From the NCBI GenBank assembly GCA_936432065.2, contig OW386286.2, positions 114,229,519 through 114,293,518 on the forward strand: DNA of 64,000 nt, read 5' to 3'. Made by a program: the position numbers and the translations under genes. This document shows positions 23,863-35,175 of the stretch, piece after piece (the first letter of the stretch is position 1; the number at the start of each line of letters is the position of its first letter). Source of the DNA: Rutpela maculata. Lineage: Eukaryota; Arthropoda; Insecta; Coleoptera; Cerambycidae. The notes beneath the pieces were generated by a model, which saw only the letters and a list, made by a program, of their open reading frames with translations, was not told the DNA's origin and did not search any database.

Positions 23863-24510
23863 ATACTATCCATGTTTAACAGCAAAGACAAAGAAGAGAA
23901 TACAGAGTGCAAAATGCTGGAACCCGGTACTGCTTGCAATTGCCAAGACGAGAGCCTACTAGTCACCATATACAAGAGATAAACTGGCTATGAATGGATG
24001 AAAGACAAACACTGCATTTAGTGTTTTGTTTTTAAAATTATTCTGGATGAAATTCCTGAATTCTTATATAACAAGCTAAAACCCCGGTATGAAGTGCATG
24101 ACCGTGCAACAAGAAACAACTAAATTTGACATTCCACGGCATCACACAATAATGTTTAAATCAAGTTTTTCTTATATTGCGACTAAAATAGCTAATGCTA
24201 TACCTGAGGACTGATGATATGAACATTGCCACATTCAAAAAATATGCCAAGCAAGAAAAATCTATCTATTGATATAAAACCACAAGTGAGCTTCAAAATT
24301 CTGTATAATTATTATTACTTTTAGCATACTTCTTGAATTGTGAAACAAGGTGAAGTTGAAAAATGTCTTCGGACAATACTTTCACCTTTTATGTGTTAAG
24401 TTTTATTGTTTGTCAAACATCTTACCATCTTTCTCTCGTATGTTTTTATATATTTATATTATTGTAGTCTATTTTTTTAACACATAATAAACTAATTTAT
24501 TATTATTTAT

Positions 24511-25893
24511 AATTTGGCACACTAAAAAAAAAAATGCTTTCTTTTGTTTTTATATATTCACTGTTTTCTATTTTATGTTTTTATAATAAATAATTCATTC
24601 TAAAACAAAATTTATTTAGAAATCTGTAAAATGTGACATTTTACAATATTTACAAGTAACATTTTGAATACAAAGCGCACCAATGCGGGAAAGGTACACA
24701 TCCGCGAACGTTATCCATCTGTAGTTGCGGGAGACGTACAAATCCGCAAAGCTTTACCGCAGCCGCAGTGAAAGGGTTAAACACAATTCCCTTCTATAGA
24801 TTTCTAAATCATCCATAGAAAGGCAAATATACACATCAAGATGTAAGTTAATAATAGCAAGGTAAGTTCTACCAGCTTTAAAAGATGTGTATTTTAAGAA
24901 GTCGAATTTTTTTCACATTTTGTATATGCCCAAAACTGAATTTTACCAAGCGCGTGCGTGTCAATACAATTAATTATTGATGCATATAGACAAATACACT
25001 CATCTGATCAAAAAGAAATAATGTATTTGCTTCAATTAATTTTTAAAATGTACCGTTTCTTATCTGTAGTTATACAACACAATGTCAATTGGCGTAGAAC
25101 TTTAATTTGAATGAGACAATCAAATAACTTTTATTCAAATTTGATTTAAAAAATTATGTCTGTTCTTGTTGTAGACATTTTTAATAATTCACAGGTGTAG
25201 GCAGTGGTGTAGTTGACTTTTTAAAATACATTTAAAGACATTTAAAATCGCAATTTAAAATTTGAAATACAATGGAAGCACTTAAGGTAGTTTATGGTTT
25301 TCCATATAATGATTCAAAATTCCCTATTTTTGCCAAACTTTTAAAATTTCCCGAGATTTTCATGAATTTTTTTAGGGTTTTTAAAATTCCCTGCATTTTC
25401 TAGGTTCTTCAGATTTTCCATGAGCACGAACCCTGTCTGATTAAAAGCGAATAGCTGAAACATAATACACAACTGTGTTGTGTTGGGTAAGAGCTTTTTA
25501 TTCATTATGGGACTGAGGTATTATACACTGAGTGTAGTTGCGGGCTAGGTATAGGGAGTGAGAATTGCAACATCGAGTGTGCCAGCTGCCTAAAATGAAA
25601 TAACTGAGAGCTGGGATACTTCAGTGTCTCAATGCCAACAGGCGGGTTTACTGTTGATGGGTTGTCATGTCTCTAGTGCTATATGGATGTACATACCTCA
25701 CCTGCAACTACACGCACTACATGAAAATAAGTACATACACATATGTTTTTATATATCTTTAATCAATGTCTGTAGCTAAAAATTTAATAATAATTACAGT
25801 TTTATTTTCATTTTCAGTTTATATTGAAAACAAACTAAATGCATTTCTAATGATGCCATTGGCACAATATGGAGTCTGCCTTTGAGGAAGCCG
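24511..25893. other. No gene recognised; one orphan piggyBac-like end
   Basis: AT-rich. AGTGAAAGGGTTAA at about 24767-24780 is identical to the right end of the piggyBac-like MITE at 20767-21196, but I found no left partner. Confidence 0.4.
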
Positions 25894-25976
25894 TTATGCC
25901 CTCTTCCATTCAGATAAGACCTGCATCTGCCCAGAGTTCTCAGGATATTTCTTTTGTATGAAATAAAAACTTTTAT
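25894..25976 (-). other. Possible terminal mini-exon
   Basis: After a TTTTTGCTTGCAG acceptor one - strand frame reads KSFYFIQKKYPENSGQMQVL and a few more residues to a TAA at 25894-25896. It looks protein-like but matches no family I know. Could be the end of the putative small-exon gene described in the findings. Confidence 0.3.
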
Positions 25977-26866
25977 CTGCAAGCAAAAATTAACTATTAA
26001 TTATTAAATTAAAAAAAAATATACTTTACATAGTAATATTATATATTCAGTAAAATTACGTAATCATTAAAGATCATAGCGTATATTAACAAGCATCACT
26101 GGAAAAATCGATGGACAAGTTATAAGTAGAAAGTGTGTCTGCATTACAAATAATTCCTGCCAGCAGGCCATGAGAAGGTAGATTTTTTTGGTGTATATGA
26201 TGAAAAAACATTCAATTTAATTTAATGTGGATATCATGATCAGTAAAGTGTCAGTGATATTTTCATAAATTTACGACATGAGAGCTTCCACAATAGGCTT
26301 TCTATGAATCTATTTAAAATGGCGCAGATATTAAATAGTAGAAATAAATTGAATTAACGACTTAACATAGTCAGTTTCCAAAATTAATAGATTTAAAATT
26401 AGTTTCATTGTTTTGAGCTTTAATTAATTTTGCAAATTACGTTATTGTATCTAAAATTTTACTATTGTTATAGTCCAATTTAGGTATTCTGATCTTGGCA
26501 ATATGAAACGACGGTTAGGTTGTTGAATATCTTAAACATTTGTCTTGGTTGTATCTCAAAAGATGATTGGAATGGATAGGTTTTGGCATCGTATGAAAGT
26601 AAATACTTTCCAACCCAAAAATGTGAAGAAAAATTTTGGAAAAATTTAATAAAATGGCATCAAAGCACAAATATATTTCCTAATATTGGCTTTACAGAAA
26701 GCTGTAACATTAATTTCAGACAAAGATAGATGAGAAATACACAATAAGTTTTAAATTAACAGAGATTTTTATAGACAGAAATGTCTATATAGAGAAAAAG
26801 TTGTGCTACATTTTATCCTAATTAAAAAAAAAATACATTTCAAATTGGTCTTAAAAGTGACGGAAT
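25977..26866. other. No gene recognised
   Basis: AT-rich, no supported feature. Confidence 0.4.
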
Positions 26867-27318
26867 AATTAGGAAGTTTCCATTTTTCTCATTTTCTCGT
26901 AATAAACAGTTGTAAAAATCTAAAAAATATCTGTATTTTTTAAATTATCTCTATAAATGAAAAAGTTAGCGCTCATCTGAGCTGAGGCTCGATGACATCA
27001 CAGTACATGATTCCGTCAACAGCGAGCGGGCACAGGTACTAATCATTCAGTGTTATTCTTACCGGGCACAGCATAAGATATTTTTGTAGTGTTTAACATT
27101 TTAATCGTTCGAAGAAGTAATTATGCCTAAAATAACAGCGAGTTGTGTATTGTGATGTCACAGTCTAGCACGAAGTACTGAAATAAGAAATTAAATAAGT
27201 TCATGAGTTTTTCAGATAGAGATGATTTTTTGTTTTTTTTTGTTTGACTAGTTAACTGAAAGACTACTAAATGAGGTTGAATGTACATGATATTTCTAAA
27301 ATAGGAAACTTCCTAATT
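26867..27318. mobile_element. Possible short-TIR element (452 bp)
   Basis: AATTAGGAAGTTTCC at the left is mirrored by GGAAACTTCCTAATT at the right, abutting the hAT MITE that starts at 27327. No clear target duplication; non-coding. Confidence 0.5.
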
Positions 27319-27326
27319 GTGCAAAT

Positions 27327-28061
27327 CTCCGATTAAAGAACTTATATCTAGATACATAATGGCATGAATTTTATGATCCCGAAAGACTCCCATTCTAAGG
27401 CACTTCTTCCCATAAGTTGCTGATTGGCCCATCGGCGTATTCGCGGCCGCTCGTGCACGATCGGCTTCAGTTCGATTATCATAATATCAGTTGACAGTTC
27501 GGCCATTAATGTCAATAAATGTTTTTCGTGTTCTCCGACCAAAAACTGGTGAAAAAGTAATTTTATTTTAAGTTGTGATTTGCTTAATACCTAAATAATA
27601 TTCTCTATTCATATTTACACAGTTTAGTGACAATATATTTTGTGCAAATAAATAGTGTAGTGCTGTGCCGTTTGCAGAAAGCAGTTTAGAAAAGAAGAAA
27701 ATCGATCGTTCCATAGTCGTAACATGATGAAGTTCAGTTTACAGTTATAAAGTAAATAGCAATTAAATTTTAATATCCTTTCAATACATATTTATCTTAC
27801 TGTTTTATCTTACTGTAAAATCGTATGCCTACATCACGTTATATAAAGAGCCGGTAATGCAGGAATTGCAATAATTCATTTTAATGAAAATATTTACCAT
27901 TCTACACATTTTCTACACACACAACGCCACTGTTGCCTATGGGATGTGATGTTCATCTATCCATTTTAATGGACATATAATGTGACTGTGTTAGGAGCAA
28001 ACAAGGTATATAGTGAAAAGATAACCTGTTATGTATCTAGATATAAGTTCTTTAATCGGAG
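27327..28061. mobile_element. hAT-type MITE family M1, copy 1 (735 bp)
   Basis: Long inverted ends beginning CTCCGATTAAAGAACTTATA and ending TATAAGTTCTTTAATCGGAG (over 30 bp in all). Flanks GTGCAAAT and GTGCATAT form an 8-bp duplication with one mismatch. Very similar along its length to 37132-37869. Confidence 0.9.
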
Positions 28062-28266
28062 GTGCATATAGATAATATATTTTACCAAAACAATTTCTCT
28101 GTGTATAATTAAAATAATACTTTCTTACAAATTCAAAATTTAAAGAGAAAAACTCTCTTTTCAGCTAGTAATAGTCCAATATATCAACCGTTAAAATAAT
28201 GATAACTGTAACTTCTATCACTGCGTATAAATAATTGAACTTTTAGTTAAACTTTAAAATACTCAC

Positions 28267-28311
28267 CATTGTTTTGGAACCTTTTCCAGATGAGCTTCCA
28301 AAATAGTACCA
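28267..28311 (-). other. Exon-like segment X1 (45 nt)
   Basis: On the - strand TTGTTTGTTTTTTCCAG precedes 45 nt that are open in all three frames, then GTGAGT. Separated from X2 by a 164-nt intron-like gap with good signals at both ends. Confidence 0.4.
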
Positions 28312-28475
28312 CTGGAAAAAACAAACAAGAAATTAATTTACTTAAATATGATTTGTTTCTGTAATTCTGACAATTCTTCTCAGATACCATTATCATCAAT
28401 TTATTTTTATGACAGGGATAACTACAAATCATCATGTGAACAGAAACTTTCATTTTAAATTAAAATGTAACTTAC

Positions 28476-28521
28476 CAAAAAATTGTCCTTAAGTTGCAGC
28501 TTGGTATATCATTCATGAAAC
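28476..28521 (-). other. Exon-like segment X2 (46 nt)
   Basis: On the - strand CTTTTCCTCTCTTTCAG precedes 46 nt and then GTAAGT. One frame is open (FMNDIPSCNLRTIF). The segment and its flanks resemble X3 at 36923-36975, including CAACTT..GG.A.TTTTTTG before the donor and the upstream intron block around GTTTGAATCATCACC. Confidence 0.4.
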
Positions 28522-28739
28522 CTGAAAGAGAGGAAAAGGTCAATAAAGTTAGCTGCAACTGTAGACTAAACTTAATTTTTATTAAAACTAATATCAGAGA
28601 GGGCAAGTTAATATCATGAAATATTTCATAATAGCGTATGTTTGAATCATCACCATTTTTTTTTAAAAAGAAACAACAGGCCCACTTAAAATTCATAACC
28701 TTTACTACAGAAGAGAGAATGACCAGAAGCAACAGCTGA

Positions 28740-29480
28740 TTTAAAATTGGCTACACAATTTATACGCTCGACGCGCTATGTATCTGATGATTCTATTGTC
28801 AACCTCTCAACCTTCAGTGACTGACTTTGAAAATTTGCTTTATTTACAATATTTATGTTGATGTGGAAAGCAATTTATTATTTTACCAGTTTACTTTTGA
28901 AAGTGATTTCAGGAAGACATGAGTAAAAAAGGAATAATACGAATTTATGTCGTCAATGTCAATTACTGAAGGGTAAAATGTTAACAAAAAATCGTCAAAA
29001 ATATGGCGGAGGTTTCATAATTTGATTACTTAACACGTTGAGTGCAGCCGTGCATGCAGAAAAATCGGTTCCATAGGTCATAACTATTTCATTCCAGAAT
29101 ATCGTTAAAAATGTATATAGGATTCTCTTAAACTCATGATAAGGTTAATTTACAAGATAACTTAATTTTGTAAATTTTCACTAACTTTAACTAGGCAATT
29201 CAAACCACATAACTTTCAACATGATGTTGGGGGCAAACATTTGTTTTCATTCCTTAACGTTTGCTTTTCTGTTGGCTTGGCTGCGTTTCGGGAATTTAGT
29301 AAAAAATAAACCATGTTTGTGCCCTCGACACCATATTGAAAAAATTTTGGACAGGTCGTTGGGTTTCCTAACAGGAAAAACATCGTGAACCATAACCAAT
29401 ACTTGACAAGAAGTGACAACTGCCAACTGAACTGAAGATTTTGGGGTACGAAAATGCATTGCCGCCTGCTTCATTTCGTG
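28740..29480. other. No gene recognised
   Basis: Includes a GC-richer tract at 29220-29480 with overlapping short - strand open frames that match no family I know. Confidence 0.3.
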
Positions 29481-29714
29481 ACATCACGGGCAAATTGATG
29501 TCAGAGAGTGGAAAGTTTTTCATCTATATCATTTTTTCCGGATAAACAGAAAAAAAATTCGCAAAAAATTCTATAAACACCTCATATCTTCTACTATCTG
29601 ATAACGTTGTTAATGAAAATTGATGTATTAGACCATTATGTAAGATATATTCTAAGCTTTAAGCAGATATTATTTATATGTGCCCCCCATTTAAGTTCAT
29701 GATCGATATTTATG

Positions 29715-30045
29715 CCAAGATTTTTTTTTACGTCTTATTTATAGAAACGTCCTGGTGGAGTTTAACTATTGCTATTCCACCACTCAACCAGGACACACAC
29801 ACAGACAGACAGTAACACAACAACCACTCCCTGACATTGCCATCTGCCGCAGCTGAGAGCCAAACTCAAGAGAGGAGAGTGACTAGCTGTGTTGTCTCTC
29901 ACACAACTGTGGTCTGGTCCACTACTACTGTCTCGGCAACACGTGAAAAATGCCACTAAACATCCATAATCTAATCAGGATTCGAACCTAGTACTACGTG
30001 ATCGCAAGCCAACACCATAAGCAATGCACCACCGAGTGCGGTGAT
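29715..30045 (-). mobile_element. tRNA-derived SINE
   Basis: Reading the - strand from 30045: a tRNA-like head with an A-box-like GGTGGTGCATTGC and a B box GGTTCGAATCC (29978-29988), then about 180 bp of body. A 46-bp module (29749-29794) with GTCCTGG/CCAGGAC ends, TATAAATAAGACG and an A9 tail follow. The module matches that of the 5S-derived SINE at 39 of 46 positions by my count. It splits LINE A before LGINIDHEL. Confidence 0.88.
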
Positions 30046-30671
30046 TTTATTTCCTGAACAGCCTGTATGAATTTACTCCAAAGTTTAATCAACATATTAT
30101 CAGATTTCTTCGTTAGAAATCTCATGTGCATGGTTTTATTCATGTTCAACATCAGCCCATTGTCTGAACATCAGTTCATGATTTCTTGTGATGCAGAAGA
30201 TTTGTATCATCTGCATAAAGTAGTTTTATCGGAAGTAGTGCAATTATCTGTTAAAGCATTAATACCATAAAAAATAAGGGACCTAAAATAGATCCCTGTG
30301 GCACATCCTTGCATGTGACTCAGCCCCTTCAACATTTACAATTACACTTCTATTACGTAAATATGAGTCAAATGCAACTCCACATACTCCGATGCCATAT
30401 AATCTATGCAGCAACAACTGGTGATCAACAGTATCAAAAGCGCGACTTAAGTCACAAAATAGAGCAATTATATGTGTTTCACTGTTAAGGGCCTTCACAA
30501 ATCGTTTATAATAGATCAAAAATGGCTGTGTTAGTAGAAGTTCCTGTTCTAAAACAGTGTTGTACGGGATTTATTAAATTATACTTTGCAACGAAGTTTG
30601 TAAGTCAATCACCATATGCAGACTCAATAATCTTTGCGATTTGATTTAGTAGATGTATTGATCTATAACAC

Positions 30672-31214
30672 AGGTTTACAAAAAAAAACGTCCGACCGAT
30701 GGGATTCCATTACCGTACCCCGAAGGTTTTTGATGTGCTGAACACGATGCCGTAGTCCATTTTGCGCCATCACTCCAGGATTTCGAGAAAACTTACCTAA
30801 AAGTGCTAAAAATACCTTTTTCGTTCATGCACAAATTAATTCACTCAATATTTTGGCATGAATTTTGTTACCTGGGGGTTTTTGGGGTCGCTGATCATGA
30901 ATCTGAAGTCAGAATTTGATAATTTCTAAATCCAAGATGGCGGATCTAATATGGCAGATGCTAAAACCCAGACATTTATCAAAATTTGAAGATTGTGGCC
31001 CAAAACTTATTACTCGGAGGTTTTTGGAGTTGTTTGAGTGAACTAATTTGTGCACGAATGAAGGCGAAAAAGGTATTTTTAGCACCTTTAAGTTTTATCG
31101 AAATCCTGACGTGATGGAGCAAAACGGACTACGGCATTGTGTTCAGCACGTCAAAAACCTTCGGGGTACGGTAATGGAATCCCATTGGTCGGACATTTTT
31201 TTTTTTGTAAACCT
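30672..31214. mobile_element. Foldback MITE with about 190-bp arms (543 bp)
   Basis: AGGTTTAC plus A-run and CGTCCGACCGATGGGATTCC at the left are mirrored by GGAATCCCATTGGTCGGACA, T-run and GTAAACCT at the right. The arms pair for about 190 bp, up to ACAAATTAATTCACTCA / TGAGTGAACTAATTTGT. No target duplication is clear. It splits LINE A. A diverged copy lies at 3888-4240. Confidence 0.9.
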
Positions 31215-31683
31215 CTTGAACCTTTATTTTTGTAAATTGGTATACACTTATAAATATTTAACGAGTCTGGATACGTAGCTGCTAACGATTCATTTATCAG
31301 ATATGATCAGGGCTTTGATATAAGATTTTTGACTATTTTATGCATACTCTTACCATAAATATCGTCAGCATTCGCTGCAGGCTTTAATGTGGCTTTGCTT
31401 ATAATATCCTCAATCTCATTAGGAGTTCGTGTTAGATATAAACTGTGTGCATTATTATACTCTTCGCGAATACGAAAACGAAGAGTATATTGCATTTGAT
31501 CGGTACATTTCTAAAACCGTAAATATCACTCGCAGACAAATAATTTTCATATCATTGTATTAGTGAACGAATTCTGAACAACTTTCAAAATGTCTGTCTG
31601 TTTGTCACGTTTCTTATAAACACGATAACTCAAGAAAGAAAATTCCGATTGTACTGAAATTTGGACAGTAAATTAGTGTTAGC

Positions 31684-33731
31684 CAGTGATGCAAAATTTC
31701 AAATTTCATTTTGAATGTTTCAATTTCAATTTGAAATTTCTGAAAGTTTCAACGTACCCTCATAAATTTCTGAAATATCTGAATTTTATGAAAGTTTCAG
31801 ATTAATCTGAAAATTACAATGTTTTTGAAACTTTCATGAAAGTTTCACCCACAAAATCTGTATTTCCCTTGCGTCAAACGAAATTTGAATTTCGAGCGCC
31901 TTTTTAGCTTGTTTTCAACCAATAAGTAAGGATTAAAGTCTGGTTTTGACATTTATTTTAGAGGTTAGGTGACCTCTATATAAACTGGACTGCCAATACT
32001 GCCGTGCTAAAATCAAACGCCGTATCTACAAAAATATCCGAAATCGGGTTTTTAATAGTTTTGGTATATTAATATTTTATTCTATCTATCTACTGAAGTA
32101 AAAAGCTGTATCTACATTAGTTATATTAAAAAACATTACACATTTTGTCGTATCTTTACAATACTTCTGGCTTTCCTAAGTACAAATGTGGTATCTGCAT
32201 GCTACTAGTTGAAAACGCAGTAACTGCGTATGAGAAAGTGCATATGCCGCATTTGTTTCTAGTATGCTGTAGTTCCCGCCTTTTCGATTAGGAAACATTG
32301 CTAATTACGCGCTTCATTTCTAGTTAGTTGCTCTATGTTCTTCAAAGTGTTTACATGTCGTGTCAGTTATTGGTGATAAAAATTAAAGGTAAATTAACAT
32401 TATGGAATGTTTTTGTTATCATGTGTTAGTTTCCTGGGAATGCTAAGTTAGAATAATGCCCCATCTGCGTTTTAAATCAATATAAAGTAGATACCGCATT
32501 GTGCTTTAGCACGTACAAATATATTTTTAACAATAAAAGCAGTATCTGATTTTTTTGTATAAACTTTTAACTTTTTTTAAATTTAACATGTTTAGTCGAT
32601 TGTTTACGTCACTTTACATAGGAAATCATCTTGATTATATAACATGTGCTGTAATTTACCAAGAACTATACAAAAAACTTTGATGCTAAATTTCTCGATT
32701 CTTTGTCGCCAGTAGATACGGCGTTTGATTTTAGCACGGCAGAATACTAACGGGCTGCATGTGGAAATAATAAGACACAAAGGAGCTCATGAAATAGCTA
32801 TTGCGCATGCTGAAACCCATCTAAACTGTCGAATTTAATCGTTTCTAGCATAGGCGGAGTGATAACTAATAATTCTGTGTTCAATCAAGTGGTGTAAGTT
32901 GGTTACTAGTTTTCTTTCTTGTATATGCATTTAGCTCACATAAATCTAAAAATAATTCTTTTGATTTATTTTCACATAAACATTTCTGATTTTATTTTTC
33001 GTAAAATAAATGATTATAAGTGACGCTCATGCTTGTAAACAGTTTGTCGGTAATGCGCATGTGCGTAGAGTACTTGCGCATTTTCGATTTGCTGCAGAAA
33101 TTAAACTATTGCTTTGTCTATCCAGTTCATATAGAGATCAGTGCGTTAAAAGTGTTGAAAGCTAAAACCCATAATAATTAACAAAATGAAACCAAAAAAT
33201 GCTACTTGGAAATATTTTTCATGTTACCAAAATAATAACAATGAGACTTGTCAGAACTTAAGTTTCATCATTTCATGAAATATTGCAATGAAATTTCACT
33301 TAACTTTTATAATATTAGGAAATTATTCATTTAAATTTCATAAAATGAAAGTTTCATTGAAATTTCACGAAAGTTTCATGATACTTATGTTTAATTTTAT
33401 ATTTCCAAAATTTCGTAAATTTCAGATAAATTTCGAAACTTTCAAAAAATGTCATTGAAATTTCACAAATTTTAATTTCATGAAATTTTGCATCGCTGAT
33501 TATGAATGTTATACAGAACTTAAGTTTCATCATTTCATGAAATATTTCAATAAAATTTCACTTAGCTTTCATAATATTAGGAAATTATTCATTTAAATTT
33601 CATAAAATAAAAGTTACATTGAACTTTCACGAAAGTTTCATGATACTTATGTTTAATTTTATATTTCAGAAATTTCATAAATTTCAGATGAATTTCGAAA
33701 CTTTCATGTTTCATGAAATTTTGCATCACTG
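31684..33731. mobile_element. hAT-type element (2,048 bp), non-autonomous
   Basis: Ends CAGTGATGCAAAATTTC and GAAATTTTGCATCACTG are perfect inverted repeats. The 8-bp duplication GTGTTAGC is exact (31676-31683, 33732-33739). It is rich in GAAATTTC/TTTCATGAAA words. About 240 bp before the right end are tandemly duplicated: the first copy ends GCATCGCTG near 33476 and the second is the real end. It carries a second transposon at 31999-32742. A 400-bp block (about 32745-33150) is shared with 41870-42290. No transposase. Confidence 0.93.
31999..32742. mobile_element. TIR element (744 bp) inside the hAT element
   Basis: Inverted ends CTGCCGTGCTAAAATCAAAC and GTTTGATTTTAGCACGGCAG (the pairing continues through GCCGTATCTAC), with AATA on both sides as a possible duplication. 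Many GTATCT or AGATAC words recur inside, including in the ends. Non-coding; superfamily not determined. Confidence 0.88.
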
Positions 33732-34160
33732 GTGTTAGCTAGAGGAAGAACCGTATTGTTTTTAAACAAAATCGATCGGTAAATAAAAATGTTGATTTAA
33801 ATTTGAATTTTTTTTTTTGATTTTTATGTTTTTGTAATTGAATAGAAATGGTGAAATAATATTTCATTTTAATACCTAAATATTTATATATTTTACAAAT
33901 ATACATTTCATAATGTAATATACAACCATGAAAATATGATTTTAGCTCGTGTCTTATAATGTAAAAATTTATATTTTTTTACGTGTAAGTTTGTGGTGTA
34001 GTTTTTACGCGTTTGACTTGAAATCCAAGGGTTCCGGGTTCGAAACCCAAATGGGGTATGGTATAGTTTTTTTTTATTTTACACTGAGTATTTTACCAAG
34101 TTCATACTATAAAAATGTCTAAAACTAACATTGTTTACAAAAAACTGCGAAGAGTATCCT

Positions 34161-34191
<31 letters not shown>

Positions 34192-34905
34192 CATTTATTT
34201 GTTCCTTTTTAAATACAATACCTCATTGGGTGTAGAACACGTCAAAAACATTAAGAGAATACAACAGAAAAAAAGAATATAGTTAATATTAATGTAAAAA
34301 ATACATATCATAATAAAATTGAAAACACTAACAAATGGTAACAGTGAAAATAAATAGAGGACGACAACAGTAATTAAAATTAATTTTAAAATATATATTA
34401 TGCTTAGTTTGGATAAAAATGTCTGGTTAAAATATTAAAATGGTATAACAATACAATACAATGATAAATTTGAGAACAGCCTAGTTTGAGAGTACAAAAA
34501 TAAGTTTTTTATTAATGTATTATAACATCAGTGAAATATTCGTCCACCGTATAGTAAGCCTTTTTTATTAGTATCCGTTTGAGTTCTAGTTTTAATGTTT
34601 TTAAAGTGAGATTTTTTATGTTGTCCGGCAATTTGTTAAAAATGTTAATTATAGAATACTCAACATTTTTTTGTATATACGAGAAGTTTTTTTTATTGGT
34701 TGTTAATTTATTTTTGTTTCTTGTGTCATAATCATGCTCTAGAGATTTGAACAGTATGATGTTTTCTTTTACAAATATTGCTGCTTCATAAATGTATAGG
34801 CTTGTGAGTGTTAGTATGCCTCTGTTTATAAATACCGATTTACAACTACCTGTAGGTTTCATATTAAATATTTGTCGCAAACACCTTTTTTGCATTTTGA
34901 AGATT
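34161..34905 (-). mobile_element. LINE B, 5'-truncated tail with (TATC)n end
   Basis: The - strand encodes QKRCLRQIFNMKPTGSCKSV and later YDTRNKNKLTTNKKNFSYIQ, FNKLPDNIKNLTLKTLKLEL and YYTVDEYF, the conserved C-terminus of Jockey-like LINEs, fully open for 127 codons to TAA. The 3' end is a (TATC)n microsatellite at 34161-34191. It is inserted in element 1 between CCTATAG and TAGAAT. Confidence 0.88.
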
Positions 34906-35175
34906 CTGTAGAATATGTAACAATTATATAAAAAGTTCAGTGAACAGGCGAAGAGTACATTTTTAGCTTGTTTAGTATTGTAATATTGTTGATGTTAGGT
35001 TTAGAACATGATTCTGTTAGTTGAAAATAAAAGTGCTTAATTCATGGGAAATGTGTTGCGAATCAGTAATTCGCTTGCCATTCTTTATTAAAATTCTAGG
35101 GGAGTTTGTTTTAGAACATTCATTATTTTCCAACCCTCACTTATAATATTGTCAGATTGAGCTATACGATTATTA

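Larger units (their letters stand above)
19540..24510 (+). mobile_element. Jockey-like LINE interrupted by four DNA transposons
   Basis: The coding blocks run in order. The end of ORF1 comes first (CVNCKYAVDKLK). The endonuclease follows (KVAHLNIR; ILQVxVRLG, read across frames as GLSETWLKPEIEIPGYK; the ITEPTRISDNV region), then the linker (SRKWVPWITYNIK). The RT blocks are LRPINILPAGSKILERIVYY, LLDMSKAFGSVNLDLL, VPQGSILGPLLFN, and MYAAF where the YADD catalytic box is expected. The thumb and C-terminal part (LYNKLKPRYEVHDRATRN, SSFSYIATKIANAIPED) complete it. The reading resumes on the far side of each insertion, so this was one element. Deletion around the catalytic box and many frameshifts make it dead. 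The 3' end is near an AT-rich (ATT)-like tail at about 24490-24510. Confidence 0.85.
31458..34957 (+). mobile_element. TACTCTTCGC element 1, with three further insertions inside
   Basis: Starts TACTCTTCGC, with a 5' hairpin formed with CGAAGAGTAT at 31479-31488, and ends GCGAAGAGTA at 34948-34957, with TA shared on both sides. Its own sequence is 31458-31683, 33732-34160 and 34905-34957. It carries a tRNA-like segment with an A box (TGGTGTAGTTT, 33994-34004) and B box (GGGTTCGAAACCC, 34036-34048) followed by a T-run. The inner right motif GCGAAGAGTATCCTATAG (about 34147) is cut off by LINE B. Confidence 0.85.

Noticed and set aside
29220..29480. A small - strand gene with two overlapping open frames
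   Set aside because: No start context, splice sites or family motifs; overlapping frames both look random.
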